From assembly GCF_014697075.1 (NCBI RefSeq), contig NZ_JACJRE010000033.1, positions 26,414 to 90,413 on the forward strand: 64,000 bases of DNA, read 5' to 3'. The position numbers and the translations under genes are program-made. Source of the DNA: Tolypothrix sp. FACHB-123 (GTDB lineage Bacteria > Cyanobacteriota > Cyanobacteriia > Cyanobacteriales > Nostocaceae). The notes beneath the pieces are model-generated. The model was not told the origin of the DNA. It was given only the letters and a program-made list of their open reading frames with translations, and searched no databases. Shown here piece by piece: positions 22,727 to 32,885 of this stretch. Position 1 is the stretch's first letter. Every line of letters begins with the position of its first letter.

Positions 22727-24795
22727 AGCTAACTTCCATCAAGCTGTGCAACTTTCGCTCCTTTTATGGCATCACACCAGAGATAATTTTATCTGGGGGA
22801 GAGGTACTTAACACTACGATAATTCATGGCAATAATGGCTCAGGAAAAACCAGTTTACTCAATGCCTTTACCTGGGTATTATATGAGAAGTTTAGTGCTG
22901 CATTTGCATCGGTAGAACAGCTAGTTAATAAAAGAGCGATCGCGGAAGCAAAAAACAAGCAAGCGGTTGAATGTTGGGTAGAAATTGGCTGGGAACATGA
23001 AGGTAAACGCTACCGTGTGAAACGCGCCAGTCGAGTTTACAAAAACGAAAGTGATTTTGAAGCTGGTAAAACCCAATTAACCATGTGGGTAGGTGGGGAT
23101 GATGGTAAATGGTATTTCCCACCCCAACAACCAGAAGATATCATCAATCAAATTTTACCTGCGAGTTTGCATCAATATTTTTTCTTTGACGGCGAACGGA
23201 TTGAAGAAATAGTGCGTTCTGATAAAAAAGCCGAAATTGCCGAAGCTACTAAGATATTCTTAGGCGTGGAGGTAATTAACCGTTCGATTAAACATTTGGG
23301 AGATGCGAAAAAAAGTTTAGAGAATGACTTAAAAGCTATCGGTGATTCGGAAATTAAACAGCTTTTACGCCAGCAACAGAAGATAGAAAGAGAAATTGAA
23401 ACTATTGCGCAACGTCAAACAGAAATTAAACAAGAATTAGAATATCAACAAACCTTTAAAAAAGAGACAAGTAACCGCCTGCGCGAACTAAGTGCGGCGA
23501 AAGAATTACAAGAACGCTGTCAAAATTTAGAAACCCAGAACCAAGGATATAAAGAAGAATATAAAAAAACTCGCGAAGCCCTAAAAAAAATTATTTCTGC
23601 GCGGGGTTATACAGTTCTGCTTTCTGAAACTACAAATCAGTTTCGGGAAATTATGCATGATTTGAAGCAGCGCGGTGAATTAACGGCGGGAATTTCACGG
23701 GAATTTATCAACGAGTTACTTAATTCCCAACGTTGTATTTGCGGTACAGATTTAAATGTCGGTAGTCATCCCCATACAAATGTGACTCTCTGGTTAAATC
23801 AAGCAGGTTCTTCAGCAGTAGAAGAAATGGCTTTTCGGATGAGCGCCCAAGTTGATGAAATTGATAAACAAGCAACGGCTTTTTGGCAAGAAGTAGATAG
23901 AGAACAAGCCAGAATTCACCAATTAAAACAAAATATTTCGCAAATTGAGAGCGAATTAGATAGCATTCAAGATAGATTGAGAAAAGATGCTAACGAAGAA
24001 ATTAGCAGCTTACAGAAACGGTTAGACGAAATTGAAAATAAAATTGATGAATTAAATCGCGAACAAGGTGCAAATCAACAGCAAATCGCCTATTTTAATA
24101 CAGAACTTGAAACATTAGGTAAACAAATCGCCAAGCAAAAGCTGAATGAAGAACGTCAAGCATTAGCACAGCGCAGAATTAACGCCACCCAAGACGCAAT
24201 TGAACGGTTAACAGAAGTCAGAAACCGTCAAGAAAAGCAATTTCGGCTGCAATTGGAACAGCGCGTACAGGAAATATTTGCCGAAATCTCCTTTACTCCC
24301 TATATTCCCAAAATCAGCGAAAAATATGAATTAACACTCGTAGAAAATACCGCAGGAGTAGAAGCACCAGTAGCTGCTTCTACTGGTGAAAATCAAATTC
24401 TTAGTTTATCTTTTATCGCCAGTATTATCGACAGAGTGCGGGAATGGAGTGAAAAAAGAAAAATGCTGATGCTACCTGAAAGCAGCACCTTTCCCATTGT
24501 CATGGATTCGCCTTTTGGGAGTTTAGATGAAATTTCCCGGCGACACATTGCACAGACAATTCCTCAGTTAGCTAATCAGTTAGTTGTGTTGGTAACTAAA
24601 ACTCAATGGCGGGGTGAAGTTGAAGCAGAAATGGCAGATAGAATTGGTAGAGAATATGTGCTGACTTATTTCTCTTCCAAGCCAGATTGCGAACAAGATT
24701 ATATTGAATTGGGTGGAGAAAAATACCCTTTAGTGAAGCAAAGTCCTAATGAGTTTGAGTATACAGAGGTTGTCGAGGTGGAGCGAGATTGGTAA
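22723..24795 (+). CDS. dndD: DndD-like SMC/RecN-type ATPase
   Basis: DndD is an SMC-like ATPase of the DNA phosphorothioation (Dnd) system. The 690-residue product has Walker A GNNGSGKT (residues 36-43), two long coiled coils (about 180-300 and 380-510) joined by a CXC segment (RCICGTDL) where a zinc hook could lie, an ABC-type region with STGENQILSLSF, and Walker B FPIVMDSP (590-597). The RSFYGI start and FFFDGERIEEI motif are typical of DndD. The coding frame is intact. dndC, dndB and dndE are not in the window, so it may work with partners elsewhere or be a leftover. Confidence 0.87.
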   Translation: MKLTSIKLCNFRSFYGITPEIILSGGEVLNTTIIHGNNGSGKTSLLNAFTWVLYEKFSAAFASVEQLVNKRAIAEAKNKQAVECWVEIGWEHEGKRYRVKRASRVYKNESDFEAGKTQLTMWVGGDDGKWYFPPQQPEDIINQILPASLHQYFFFDGERIEEIVRSDKKAEIAEATKIFLGVEVINRSIKHLGDAKKSLENDLKAIGDSEIKQLLRQQQKIEREIETIAQRQTEIKQELEYQQTFKKETSNRLRELSAAKELQERCQNLETQNQGYKEEYKKTREALKKIISARGYTVLLSETTNQFREIMHDLKQRGELTAGISREFINELLNSQRCICGTDLNVGSHPHTNVTLWLNQAGSSAVEEMAFRMSAQVDEIDKQATAFWQEVDREQARIHQLKQNISQIESELDSIQDRLRKDANEEISSLQKRLDEIENKIDELNREQGANQQQIAYFNTELETLGKQIAKQKLNEERQALAQRRINATQDAIERLTEVRNRQEKQFRLQLEQRVQEIFAEISFTPYIPKISEKYELTLVENTAGVEAPVAASTGENQILSLSFIASIIDRVREWSEKRKMLMLPESSTFPIVMDSPFGSLDEISRRHIAQTIPQLANQLVVLVTKTQWRGEVEAEMADRIGREYVLTYFSSKPDCEQDYIELGGEKYPLVKQSPNEFEYTEVVEVERDW

Positions 24796-24830
24796 TTAAG
24801 TAAATGAATTTATTAATTACACATTACCCA

Positions 24831-25397
24831 TTACTTTAAACTTCGATATTCCCAAGGATTAACAAATTTAGCATCGCTCCAAATTCCCCGCTTTTTTTGT
24901 TGTGCTTCGGCTTCAGCTTGTTGCACTAAATCTTTACTCGGACACTTATTTAAATAAGGACGATATACTTTTGCAAGTCCTTCCTTTAATAAAACTTGTT
25001 GTACAAAAGTACCATCTTTTAAGCGCACTTCTGCAACTTTTCTGCCATAGCGATCGCTATCGGTAATCGTTAAACTAACGCGATCGCCTCCTTGCTTCAC
25101 CAACTGCTGTAAGCGTTCCTGCGCTTTTGCACCCCAGGTAAATTGATTGCGATCGCTAGCACGTTGACTTTGCTTTTCCTTATTAGTGTGTGGTACTTCT
25201 GGCGCATCCATACAAGCAAAGCGCACGTTAAACTTTTTACCGTGAGAATCCTTGACTGTTAAGGTATCACCATCGCTGACACGCTCCACCAAATCTCCAG
25301 AGGGCGGAAATAAGCGATCGCATCCCATCAAGCCTAAAATAATAATTCCTGCACACAACCAAATGAGTACTTGCTTGTTGATCTGAACCATTCCCAT
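24831..25397 (-). CDS. Thermonuclease-like (SNase) lipoprotein
   Basis: Staphylococcal-nuclease-like proteins cut DNA and RNA. The product has a lipoprotein signal (VLIWLCAGIIILGLMGC, lipobox LMGC) and an SNase domain: RVSDGDTLTV, RFACMDAPE, and SDRYGRKVAEVRLKDG with the usual catalytic Arg and Glu placement, then KEGLAKVY and KKRGIWS. The frame continues upstream to 25502, but the segment before MGMVQINKQ looks non-coding, so the start is placed at 25397 (25391 is also possible). It is predicted to be anchored outside the cytoplasmic membrane. Confidence 0.88.
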   Translation of the reverse strand: MGMVQINKQVLIWLCAGIIILGLMGCDRLFPPSGDLVERVSDGDTLTVKDSHGKKFNVRFACMDAPEVPHTNKEKQSQRASDRNQFTWGAKAQERLQQLVKQGGDRVSLTITDSDRYGRKVAEVRLKDGTFVQQVLLKEGLAKVYRPYLNKCPSKDLVQQAEAEAQQKKRGIWSDAKFVNPWEYRSLK

Positions 25398-25588
25398 GCA
25401 CCAAAGTCTCTCTGGAGGATGATAATAGCAAAACTGCCAACAATCCACAGAGATCCAGAGTTTTCTAGGATTACTATAAGAAATGTAATAGACTGGTTGC
25501 AAAACTTCTAATTTTCAGATTCTTTTTTAATCCATGACACCGATGGCTAGCTTAAAATATTGACATCAGGTAATTATGTGGACTTTTT

Positions 25589-26152
25589 ATGGTAAAGACA
25601 ACCACAGGAAGCAAACTCACCCTAAAAGAATTTCTCTCCCTACCAAAAGGAGATGTAGACTATGAGTTTGTGGATGGTTATGCAGTACCCAAGGTGTCAC
25701 CAAAATTTTTTCATTCAGCTTTACAAAGAGCTTTATTATTCCTAATTTATGCATGGTGTAAAGGTAAAGGTCGCACCGTTGCAGAATGGTCAATTCTTCT
25801 AAAAATTAAAGGTAAAGATTGGTCGCCTCTCCCTGATGTAACTTACATTTCTTATCAACGTCTCCCCAAAAATTGGCAGCTTAATGAGGCTTGTCCAGTT
25901 CCGCCGGAGTTAGTAATTGAAATTATTTCTCCAGAGCAAACAATGAAGGAATTTGAAGATAAAGCAAGAGATTATTTTGAAGCGGGATTAGCAAGAGTTT
26001 GGGTTGTCAATCCAGAAGCTATGAATATTAGAGTATTTTTCTCACCAGACAACAGCAAAATTTATACAGATAATCTGTCTATTGTGGATGAGTTATTTCC
26101 TGGTTTAGAATTAACAGTTAGACAAATTTTTATAGAAGCAGAATTAATTTAA
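25589..26152 (+). CDS. Uma2 family (DUF820) endonuclease-like protein
   Basis: Uma2 proteins are expanded in cyanobacteria and have a PD-(D/E)XK nuclease fold; their role is not known. The 187-residue product shows LTLKEFLSLPKGDVDYEFVDG at the N-terminus, PLPDVTYISYQR, then PPELVIEIISPEQ and KARDYFEAGLARVWVVNPE, which contain the acidic and lysine residues of the fold. Length is typical. It is a single gene. Confidence 0.9.
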   Translation: MVKTTTGSKLTLKEFLSLPKGDVDYEFVDGYAVPKVSPKFFHSALQRALLFLIYAWCKGKGRTVAEWSILLKIKGKDWSPLPDVTYISYQRLPKNWQLNEACPVPPELVIEIISPEQTMKEFEDKARDYFEAGLARVWVVNPEAMNIRVFFSPDNSKIYTDNLSIVDELFPGLELTVRQIFIEAELI

Positions 26153-26312
26153 TTTTATTATCTAAATAAATAGAATAATTAGATGGATAGAGGAAATAAA
26201 ATTGATAATCTATAATCTAAAAATCTTATCAATTTAAATAATTGTTTTTTCGTTTTGATTATTAAGATTTATAAGAGCAAAGGTAAATACAGTCTAATTA
26301 CTCACTTCAACA

Positions 26313-26456
26313 ATGCAATATTTAGAAATGCGCCCGCAAATTTTATTGCTTTGTCCACAAACTCTGAAGTTCAATTCTGCAATCACAGAAACCATAAATA
26401 ATCACTCACCCAGTCTAGTCATACGATCCTGCAATTACTGTAGAGAAAAAACCTAG
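26313..26456 (+). CDS. Possible small protein, 47 aa
   Basis: An ATG-started frame encodes MQYLEMRPQILLLCPQ and ends IRSCNYCREKT. A CNYC pair suggests a possible metal site but there is only one pair. There is no clear ribosome binding site or domain. It is the only frame of note in the 390-bp gap before der. Weak call. Confidence 0.3.
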   Translation: MQYLEMRPQILLLCPQTLKFNSAITETINNHSPSLVIRSCNYCREKT

Positions 26457-26541
26457 GCATACTTGTCTACAGTAAAAGCAGACTTAAAGTAGTTAAAATG
26501 TAGAGACATGATATATTAATTCTCTACGTTATCCTGAGTTT

Positions 26542-27903
26542 ATGGGACTGCCAATTGTTGCTATTATCGGACGCCCAAATGTGGGCAAATCCACCCTGGT
26601 TAATCGTCTCGCCGGGGAACAAACGGCGATCGTCCACGATGAACCGGGAGTGACACGCGATCGCACTTATTTGCCATCTTACTGGAGCGATCGCGAGTTT
26701 GTTGTTGTCGATACAGGCGGTTTAGTCTTTAATGATGACACCGAATTCCTACCCCTGATTCGTCAACAAGCCATGACAGCACTCAGCGAAGCGAGTGCAG
26801 CGATTTTCGTGGTTGATGGACAACTCGGCCTGTCACCAGCTGATGAAGAAATTGCCGAATGGTTACGTCAACAACCTGTACCCGTGTTGTTAGCTGTCAA
26901 TAAATGTGAATCTCCTGAGCAAGGCTACATTCAATCTGCGGAATTTTGGGAATTAGGATTAGGTGAACCATACCCAATTTCGGCAATTCACGGTAGCGGT
27001 ACAGGTGAATTACTTGATGAGTTAATTAAGCACATTCCTCACGTTACAGAATTACCGGAAACTAACGAAATTAAGGTAGCCATCATTGGCAGGCCAAATG
27101 TTGGTAAATCCAGCTTATTAAACGCTTTCGTCGGTGAAGAAAGGGCAATTGTTAGCCCAATTTCTGGTACAACCCGTGATGCGATTGATACATTAGTTGA
27201 GCGGGATGGACAAACCTATCGCTTAATTGACACTGCGGGAATTCGCAAAAAGAAAAGCATCGACTACGGCACAGAATTCTTTAGTATCAACCGCGCTTTT
27301 AAAGCCATTCGCCGCGCTGATGTGGTTTTAATGGTCATAGATGCTTTAGATGGAGTCACCGAACAAGACCAAAAATTAGCAGGACGAATTATTGAAGAAG
27401 GACGAGCTTGTATAGTCGTAGTCAACAAATGGGATGCAGTTGAAAAAGACTCTTACACTATTTATGACTACGAAAAAGATCTGCAATCACGGCTACATTT
27501 TACCGAATGGGCAGACACGATCTATGTCAGTGCGGTAACCGGACAAAGGGTAGAAAAAATCTTAGAACTGGTAGTTGAAGCAGCTGAGTCGCACAAACGC
27601 CGTGTAAGTACCGCCGTAATTAACGAAGTTCTCGAAGACGCAGTGAGTTGGCATTCCCCACCAACCTCACGGGGTGGAAGACAAGGCAAAATTTATTATG
27701 GGACGCAAGTTAGTACCCAACCACCAACGATAGCTTTATTTGTCAATGAGGCCAAACGCTTTAACGACAACTATCGGCGCTACATTGAACGCCAATTTCG
27801 TCAACAACTAGGATTTAAAGGCACTCCCATTCGTTTATTGTGGCGTAGCAAGAAAGTCCGTGATGTGGAAAGCGGTAGTGTTAACCGGGCTACCCGCGTG
27901 TAA
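26542..27903 (+). CDS. der: Ribosome-assembly GTPase Der (EngA)
   Basis: Der is an essential GTPase in 50S ribosome assembly. The 453-residue product has two tandem GTPase domains, each with GRPNVGKS (G1), a DTGG or DTAG motif (G3) and NKCE or NKWD (G4). A KH-like C-terminal domain (residues about 350-450) follows. This tandem layout is unique to Der. It precedes the ecfT gene in the same direction. Confidence 0.97.
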   Translation: MGLPIVAIIGRPNVGKSTLVNRLAGEQTAIVHDEPGVTRDRTYLPSYWSDREFVVVDTGGLVFNDDTEFLPLIRQQAMTALSEASAAIFVVDGQLGLSPADEEIAEWLRQQPVPVLLAVNKCESPEQGYIQSAEFWELGLGEPYPISAIHGSGTGELLDELIKHIPHVTELPETNEIKVAIIGRPNVGKSSLLNAFVGEERAIVSPISGTTRDAIDTLVERDGQTYRLIDTAGIRKKKSIDYGTEFFSINRAFKAIRRADVVLMVIDALDGVTEQDQKLAGRIIEEGRACIVVVNKWDAVEKDSYTIYDYEKDLQSRLHFTEWADTIYVSAVTGQRVEKILELVVEAAESHKRRVSTAVINEVLEDAVSWHSPPTSRGGRQGKIYYGTQVSTQPPTIALFVNEAKRFNDNYRRYIERQFRQQLGFKGTPIRLLWRSKKVRDVESGSVNRATRV

Positions 27904-27914
27904 TCAAGTAAAAA

Positions 27915-27977
27915 GTAGGGGCGGGTTTATATAAGATAATCGCTGGATAGTGAAAATATTGGTGAATCCGCCCGTAC
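27915..27977. repeat. Dispersed 63-bp palindromic repeat, copy 2
   Basis: It begins GTAGGGGCGGGTT and ends with a slightly decayed AATCCGCCCGTAC. It has the same length as the copy at 22441. Confidence 0.8.
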
Positions 27978-27983
27978 AAAAGT

Positions 27984-28016
27984 AAAAAGGTAAAAGCGAA
28001 TAAGTGTTACCTTTTT
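27984..28016 (+). terminator. Terminator after der
   Basis: AAAAAGGTAA (27984-27993) pairs with TTACCTTTTT (28007-28016), followed by CTTTT. Confidence 0.7.
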
Positions 28017-28148
28017 CTTTTAAGCTAATGCGCGTCTAGATTGCATAACTACCAATCAGGGCTTTTAACAGTCAACAGTCAATAGCCCTCATGATAGATT
28101 GTGCAACTTAAAAGCAGAATAGCTTATCTTTTAACTTTTACCCGATCT

Positions 28149-29078
28149 ATGGATTTACTGCGATCGCTACCATTAGGACTGTACCTAGAAGAACCACAAA
28201 CTTGGCTGCATAGAATTGACCCCAGAGTCAAGTTTGCTTGGTTGATGAGTTTTCTCACAAGTTATACTTTTGCGCGGAATGAATGGCGCATACTTTTGGT
28301 AACGCTATTAATTTTAGTTACCCTCATCGCCAGAATTCCCCGCCGTGTATGGCAACAGCAAATGGGTTGGTTATTAGTCTTAGCTTTTTTTGTTTTTACC
28401 ATAGCAGCTATCAGTCCAGATGGGTTGGGGATCAACTATCAACAACGCTTACCCGCCACCGAACAAGTTCTCAGCCCGCAATCAACTACCACGAATAACG
28501 CCAAGGTTGATGAAAAAGCAGTATTTGGGAATAAAGAATATAAATACGTAATATTTAGCCAAGGGCCTGTGAAAGTTAACCGCCGTTCCTTAGATTTGGC
28601 TGTGCGGTTGAGTACAATTTTGTTTACAGTAATTTACAGCACTAACCTTTATCTGCTGACAACCGCACCCGAAGAAATCACCGCCGGGATGGAAAGCTTA
28701 ATGCAACCCCTGCGACGCTTAAAGTTACCTGTAACAGAAATTGCTCTAACTTTAACTTTATCCTTGCGCTTTATCCCCCTAGTTTTAGAAGAAGTCCAGA
28801 ACCTAATCCGCTCCGTTATGACTAGGGCGATTAATTGGAAAAAGCTGGGAATTAAAGGAGCAGTCAAAGTTTGGATGATTGTCGCCGAGCGCTTGTTAGA
28901 AAATCTCCTCCTCCGAGCAGCGCAAATGGCTAGTGCAATGATGGTACGCGGTTTTACCAGTCCTAACGAGCATCGAGTCCCTTGGCATGATTTACGTTTA
29001 AAAAGGTGGGATTGGCTAGCCATTGCCACATTAACTCTATTTTGGGGCGTGCGTTTGGCGATCGGTACTGATATCTAA
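28149..29078 (+). CDS. ECF transporter transmembrane (T) component, CbiQ/EcfT family
   Basis: EcfT subunits couple ATPases to vitamin- or metal-binding S components. The product starts MDLLRSLPLGLYLEEPQTW and has several hydrophobic segments. Near its C-terminus it has the Ala-Arg-Gly-type coupling motifs: AQMASAMMVRGF here, and PLRRLKLPVTEIA before it. I use the ATG at 28149; the frame extends to a GTG at 28101 without conservation. No ATPase (EcfA) or S component gene is near, which is common in cyanobacteria, so the substrate is unknown. Confidence 0.88.
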   Translation: MDLLRSLPLGLYLEEPQTWLHRIDPRVKFAWLMSFLTSYTFARNEWRILLVTLLILVTLIARIPRRVWQQQMGWLLVLAFFVFTIAAISPDGLGINYQQRLPATEQVLSPQSTTTNNAKVDEKAVFGNKEYKYVIFSQGPVKVNRRSLDLAVRLSTILFTVIYSTNLYLLTTAPEEITAGMESLMQPLRRLKLPVTEIALTLTLSLRFIPLVLEEVQNLIRSVMTRAINWKKLGIKGAVKVWMIVAERLLENLLLRAAQMASAMMVRGFTSPNEHRVPWHDLRLKRWDWLAIATLTLFWGVRLAIGTDI

Positions 29079-29674
29079 GAACTATTTCCGAACTTAGCAA
29101 ATTTGTCAGCAGGGAAAGTAGAGGAAGAATCATCTGATTTATTGGTTTCGTAGATAACAGACATTAGAGATTTATTACCCTGCTCCCCTGCTCCTCATGA
29201 GAAATTGCCACAGGTCTTGCCGCAGATAGCGATCGTGAGCCAGAATGGGGTGAATCTCTGCACAAAGCTCCATGACAAATAATGGCACTCAACATAATCA
29301 TGCTGAATTAATGAATATTGTACCTTTGACCATAATGCGCCAATAGACAGAAATTATGGCAGCATAGAGAGAGGCTTATGCAAAAACCAGTCTGACGGCG
29401 CATTACCTGCCGTTCTTAACTCCAAACAGGATGGCAGAGCCGATTGCTGAATCGCACCTGAAGTGCAAGTTCCAATAGACCGAATCGCCACTAGTAGCAT
29501 CATCTCTCTATGAGTAACTAGATCAAGGTCTTCACAGCTGCCATTCAACAGCAAAACTTATTGAATTTCGCATAAATTTGCACAAATATTCTGGCGAAAG
29601 TCCCTTATCATCGTCTGAATGTTGTTACGAAAACTGCGAAAAGATATATTACAGACGCTTACCTTGATTATTAA
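29079..29674. other. Intergenic stretch of about 600 bp
   Basis: No convincing gene. A 66-aa minus-strand frame (29354-29554) has no recognisable domain or RBS. The pipX promoter should lie near the right edge; a TATATTACA-type box occurs near 29644-29652. Confidence 0.5.
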
Positions 29675-29953
29675 ATGAATCCCGAAAACGCAGAAACTTA
29701 CATTAATCATCCAACTTGGGGCTTACTTTACAGAATCTGTATGGTTGATGAGACCCAGGATCTGTTCACTACACTTTATGCCCAACGCTTATTTTTTTTA
29801 GTAGCAAATGACATCAAAGGTATAAAATTTCAGCCTATAGGTCGCACCGAAGCCAGAATGATGTTGGAAAATCGCTTACGGACTCTGCGTCGCACAGGGC
29901 AGTTACAGGAGTACGATCAGCTTCAGAGTGTTTTCCAACGCACATTCCAATGA
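29675..29953 (+). CDS. pipX: PipX, PII-interacting co-activator of NtcA
   Basis: PipX binds either PII or NtcA, linking 2-oxoglutarate and energy levels to nitrogen-control transcription in cyanobacteria. The 92-residue product has the Tudor-like N-terminal domain (ETYINHPTWGLLYRICMVDE, then LFTTLYAQRLFFLV) and the C-terminal helices (GRTEARMMLENRLRTLRRTG). Length is exact for the family. Its stop codon overlaps the pipY start (ATGA), the usual cyanobacterial arrangement. Confidence 0.96.
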   Translation: MNPENAETYINHPTWGLLYRICMVDETQDLFTTLYAQRLFFLVANDIKGIKFQPIGRTEARMMLENRLRTLRRTGQLQEYDQLQSVFQRTFQ

Positions 29954-30630
29954 CTAGTTCGATTAGCGAACGTATTACTCAAATTCGCTCCTCCCTCCCC
30001 GATTCAGTTCGCTTGATTGCTGTCAGCAAAACGGTTCCTGCGGACAAGATCCGCGCCGCCTATGCCGCAGGAATACGTGATTTTGGTGAAAGCCGAATTC
30101 AAGAAGCCGCTAGTAAACAAGCTCAGTTACAAGACTTGTCTGATATTACCTGGCACTTTATTGGACATTTACAAAGCAATAAAGCCAAGAAAGCCCTAGA
30201 GCAATTTCAATGGATTCACTCTGTAGATAATTTGCAACTGGCACAGCGCTTAAATAACTTAGCGCCACAGTTGGGAGTGAATCCCCAAATTTGCCTGCAA
30301 GTCAAGATTCTCCCCGATCCCAACAAATCAGGCTGGACTGTACCCCAACTGTTAGCCGATTTACCTGTAATTAATCAATATAAAAATTTACAAATTCAAG
30401 GTTTGATGACAATTCCGCCGTTGGGGTTAAACAAAGCAGAAGTTTTTGATGTATTTAATAGCACTTCAAACCTAGCGAAAACCATTAGAGATCAGAACTG
30501 GTCGCATATCCCAATGCCGCACCTATCGATGGGGATGTCAGGTGACTACGAAATTGCCGTAGCAGCAGGTGCAACGATGGTAAGGTTAGGAACCATCTTG
30601 TTCGGGGATCGCCCTGATAGCGTGAATTAA
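29950..30630 (+). CDS. pipY: PipY, YggS/PLPBP-family pyridoxal phosphate homeostasis protein
   Basis: PipY binds pyridoxal phosphate and helps balance vitamin B6 and amino-acid pools; it is functionally tied to PipX. The 226-residue product is a single TIM barrel with the PLP-binding lysine in IAVSKTVP, the GESRIQEA motif, WHFIGHLQSNKAK, and SMGMSGDYEIAVAAG at the phosphate-binding end. It is translationally coupled to pipX by a 4-bp overlap. Confidence 0.96.
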   Translation: MTSSISERITQIRSSLPDSVRLIAVSKTVPADKIRAAYAAGIRDFGESRIQEAASKQAQLQDLSDITWHFIGHLQSNKAKKALEQFQWIHSVDNLQLAQRLNNLAPQLGVNPQICLQVKILPDPNKSGWTVPQLLADLPVINQYKNLQIQGLMTIPPLGLNKAEVFDVFNSTSNLAKTIRDQNWSHIPMPHLSMGMSGDYEIAVAAGATMVRLGTILFGDRPDSVN

Positions 30631-30642
30631 TAGCTTGTATCT

Positions 30643-30678
30643 CTTATATCATCAGCTTTATCCTGCTGTTGATATAAG
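30643..30678 (+). terminator. Hairpin after pipY
   Basis: CTTATATCATCAGC (30643-30656) pairs, with one mismatch, with GCTGTTGATATAAG (30665-30678). A short T-containing tract follows. The rest of the gap to sepF shows no gene. Confidence 0.6.
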
Positions 30679-30977
30679 TTGTCATTTTTAATATTGCATT
30701 GTGTAACAAAATATATATTTTAACAAAAGCCGTACTGAAGAAAAATCAGCTTAGGGTAACTTTCATTTGGAAATACATTAGTATATAATCTTGACTCATT
30801 ATCACGGCTAGGGAGTGTCCAGATAGCTTCCACAGCATCTGTTCCTCACTTAAACCAGTAATAGAAGCTACAGCTAGTAATAAAATTCTGAATAACCCCT
30901 TTGTAGCAATAAAATTCGGCTACACTGATTTATCGCCAGGTAAACATTAAAGTTAATTTGCACCAGGAGCGTAGAAG

Positions 30978-31568
30978 ATGAGCATATTTACTAAACTCAG
31001 AGATTTTGTCGGACTCAATGAACCTGTAGAATACGAGTACTACGAAGAAGAACCAGAAACCGAAAGCTACCAAAATCTCTATCAAGAAGAGAATGTGCAA
31101 CCAGCGCCACCAGAACCGACTCCTCAGAATCGACGTTGGCGGGAACCCATGCCTACAATGGGTAATGATGTAGCAACAGGTTCAAAGTCAATGGGGAATG
31201 TCATAGGTATGCCAGGAGCAATTAACGGAATTTCTGAAGTATTAGTACTTGAACCACGCACCTTTGAAGAAATGCCCCAGGCAATTCAAGCTTTGCGTGA
31301 GCGTAAGTCTGTGGTATTAAATTTAACAATTATGGATCCAGATCAGGCTCAACGGGCAGTAGATTTTGTCGCAGGTGGTACTTACGCATTAGATGGACAT
31401 CAAGAGCGGATTGGCGAAAGTATATTTTTATTTACACCCAGCTGCGTGCAAGTTAGCACTCACGGTGGAGTTATTCATGAAGTACCACAACCCCCAGCAC
31501 GTCCTGCCCGTACCCCAGGTGCAACACCAGTATGGGGCACTGAAACTAACCGGATGGCAGCACAGTAA
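30978..31568 (+). CDS. sepF: Cell division protein SepF (Cdv2)
   Basis: SepF tethers FtsZ to the membrane and is essential for division in cyanobacteria. The 196-residue protein has an N-terminal amphipathic helix ([15 protein letters not shown]), an acidic, proline-rich linker, and the C-terminal DUF552 domain ([58 protein letters not shown]). Length is typical. proC follows, as in many cyanobacteria. Confidence 0.95.
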   Translation: MSIFTKLRDFVGLNEPVEYEYYEEEPETESYQNLYQEENVQPAPPEPTPQNRRWREPMPTMGNDVATGSKSMGNVIGMPGAINGISEVLVLEPRTFEEMPQAIQALRERKSVVLNLTIMDPDQAQRAVDFVAGGTYALDGHQERIGESIFLFTPSCVQVSTHGGVIHEVPQPPARPARTPGATPVWGTETNRMAAQ

Positions 31569-31730
31569 ATTGGGATTAGTCAATAGTCCAAAGTCAATAG
31601 TCAAAATTTCGGCTCCGTGACAGTTAAATCTCGACTTGTTTAGACTTCGCTCAGCAATCATAGCTGAATTTCCACGTAATCGAAAGGCACTGGCTACAGT
31701 TACAGTTAAAGGTAATCAATCTTAACGATT

Positions 31731-31788
31731 GACAATTAACCCTTGACCATTGACCATTGACTCTTGACAATTGACTAATGACTAATTA
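31731..31788 (+). repeat. Degenerate heptamer tract abutting proC
   Basis: TTGACCA, TTGACCA, TTGACTC and TTGACAA units follow each other at 7-bp steps, then TTGACTAATGACTAATTA leads directly into the ATG at 31789. There is no clear ribosome binding site in between. Confidence 0.7.
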
Positions 31789-32610
31789 ATGACTACTAAA
31801 TTTGGCTTAATAGGTGGTGGGGTAATGGGAGAAGCGCTGTTATCCCGCCTTATTGCGCGTGGAGTTTATCAACCATCAGAAGTCATCGTCAGCGAACCCC
31901 AGCCGGCAAAACAAAATTTTTTAAAGCAGCAATACGATGTGAATGTGACTACAGATAACCGCCTGGTTTTGGCGCAAAGTCGGGAAGTTGTGTTGTTAGC
32001 AGTTAAGCCTCAAGTATTTAGCGCGATCGCTCAAGAATTAGCAGAAATAATTGAGATAACTGTCAAAGAAAACTCACCTCTAGTTATCTCTATTTTAGCG
32101 GGTGTGACTTTAAATCAGCTAGAAGCGGCATTTCCCCAATCACCAGTAATTCGTGCCATGCCAAATACACCTGCTACCGTTGGTGCAGGAATGACAGCCA
32201 TTTGCTTAGGTGCATACACAACGGTGAAACACCAGCAAATAGCCCAGCAAATTTTTTCCGCAGTTGGGGAAGTCGTAGAAGTAGCCGAAGGCTTAATGGA
32301 CGCAGTCACAGGACTTTCGGGAAGCGGCCCGGCTTATGTAGCCTTGATGGTAGAAGCATTAGCTGATGGGGGAGTAGCCGCAGGTTTACCAAGAGCGATC
32401 GCCAACCAACTCGCCCTACAAACCGTCTTAGGTACAGCCACACTGCTACGTGAAAGCAAAATGCACCCCGCAGAACTCAAAGATAGAGTTACCAGCCCTG
32501 GAGGTACAACCATTGCCGGCATTACCCAACTAGAAAAAGCCGCTTTTCGCTCCGCCTTAATTCAAGCAGTCAAAGCCGCCACAGAGCGATCGCAAGAATT
32601 GGGGAAGTAG
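31789..32610 (+). CDS. proC: Pyrroline-5-carboxylate reductase
   Basis: The enzyme makes proline from pyrroline-5-carboxylate with NAD(P)H. The 273-residue product starts with a Rossmann fold (FGLIGGGVMGEALLSRL). It then has the family signature near the C-terminus (DRVTSPGGTTIAGITQLE) and the active-site stretch GLSGSGPAYV. Length is standard. It is followed by heptamer repeats. Confidence 0.96.
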   Translation: MTTKFGLIGGGVMGEALLSRLIARGVYQPSEVIVSEPQPAKQNFLKQQYDVNVTTDNRLVLAQSREVVLLAVKPQVFSAIAQELAEIIEITVKENSPLVISILAGVTLNQLEAAFPQSPVIRAMPNTPATVGAGMTAICLGAYTTVKHQQIAQQIFSAVGEVVEVAEGLMDAVTGLSGSGPAYVALMVEALADGGVAAGLPRAIANQLALQTVLGTATLLRESKMHPAELKDRVTSPGGTTIAGITQLEKAAFRSALIQAVKAATERSQELGK

Positions 32611-32660
32611 GGGTTAGGGGCTAGGGGCTAGAGGCTAGAGGCTAGGGGCTAGGGGATAAG
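32608..32660 (+). repeat. Heptamer tract GGGGCTA / GAGGCTA
   Basis: About six units of GGGGCTA and its variant GAGGCTA run just after the proC stop codon. A shorter tract of the same type follows lexA near 20590-20620. Confidence 0.8.
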
Positions 32661-32739
32661 GGAAGGAAGCAACTAACAAATGACCAATGACAAAGCGCAA
32701 AGTCTGAGCGGAGGTTTCCTCCGATCAGAACTTTGTAAG

Positions 32740-32823
32740 AATGCCCAATGCCCAATACCCAATGCCCAATGCCCAATGCCCAATGCCCAATGCCCAGTAC
32801 CCAATGCCCAATACCCAATAACA
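32740..32823 (+). repeat. Heptamer tract CCCAATG, about 11 units
   Basis: CCCAATG and variants (CCCAATA, CCCAGTA) repeat every 7 bp. The reverse complement of the same unit forms the ATTGGGC tract at 59834-59896. The tract lies 60 bp before the helicase start. Confidence 0.9.
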
Positions 32824-32885
32824 AATGACAAAGTTGACAATATAGCCGTTAATATAGTAAACAGTCTGGTTGCTAATGTGATTGA

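Noticed and set aside
29354-29554. 66-aa minus-strand frame in the gap before pipX
   Set aside because: No recognisable domain, no RBS and no neighbour on that strand.
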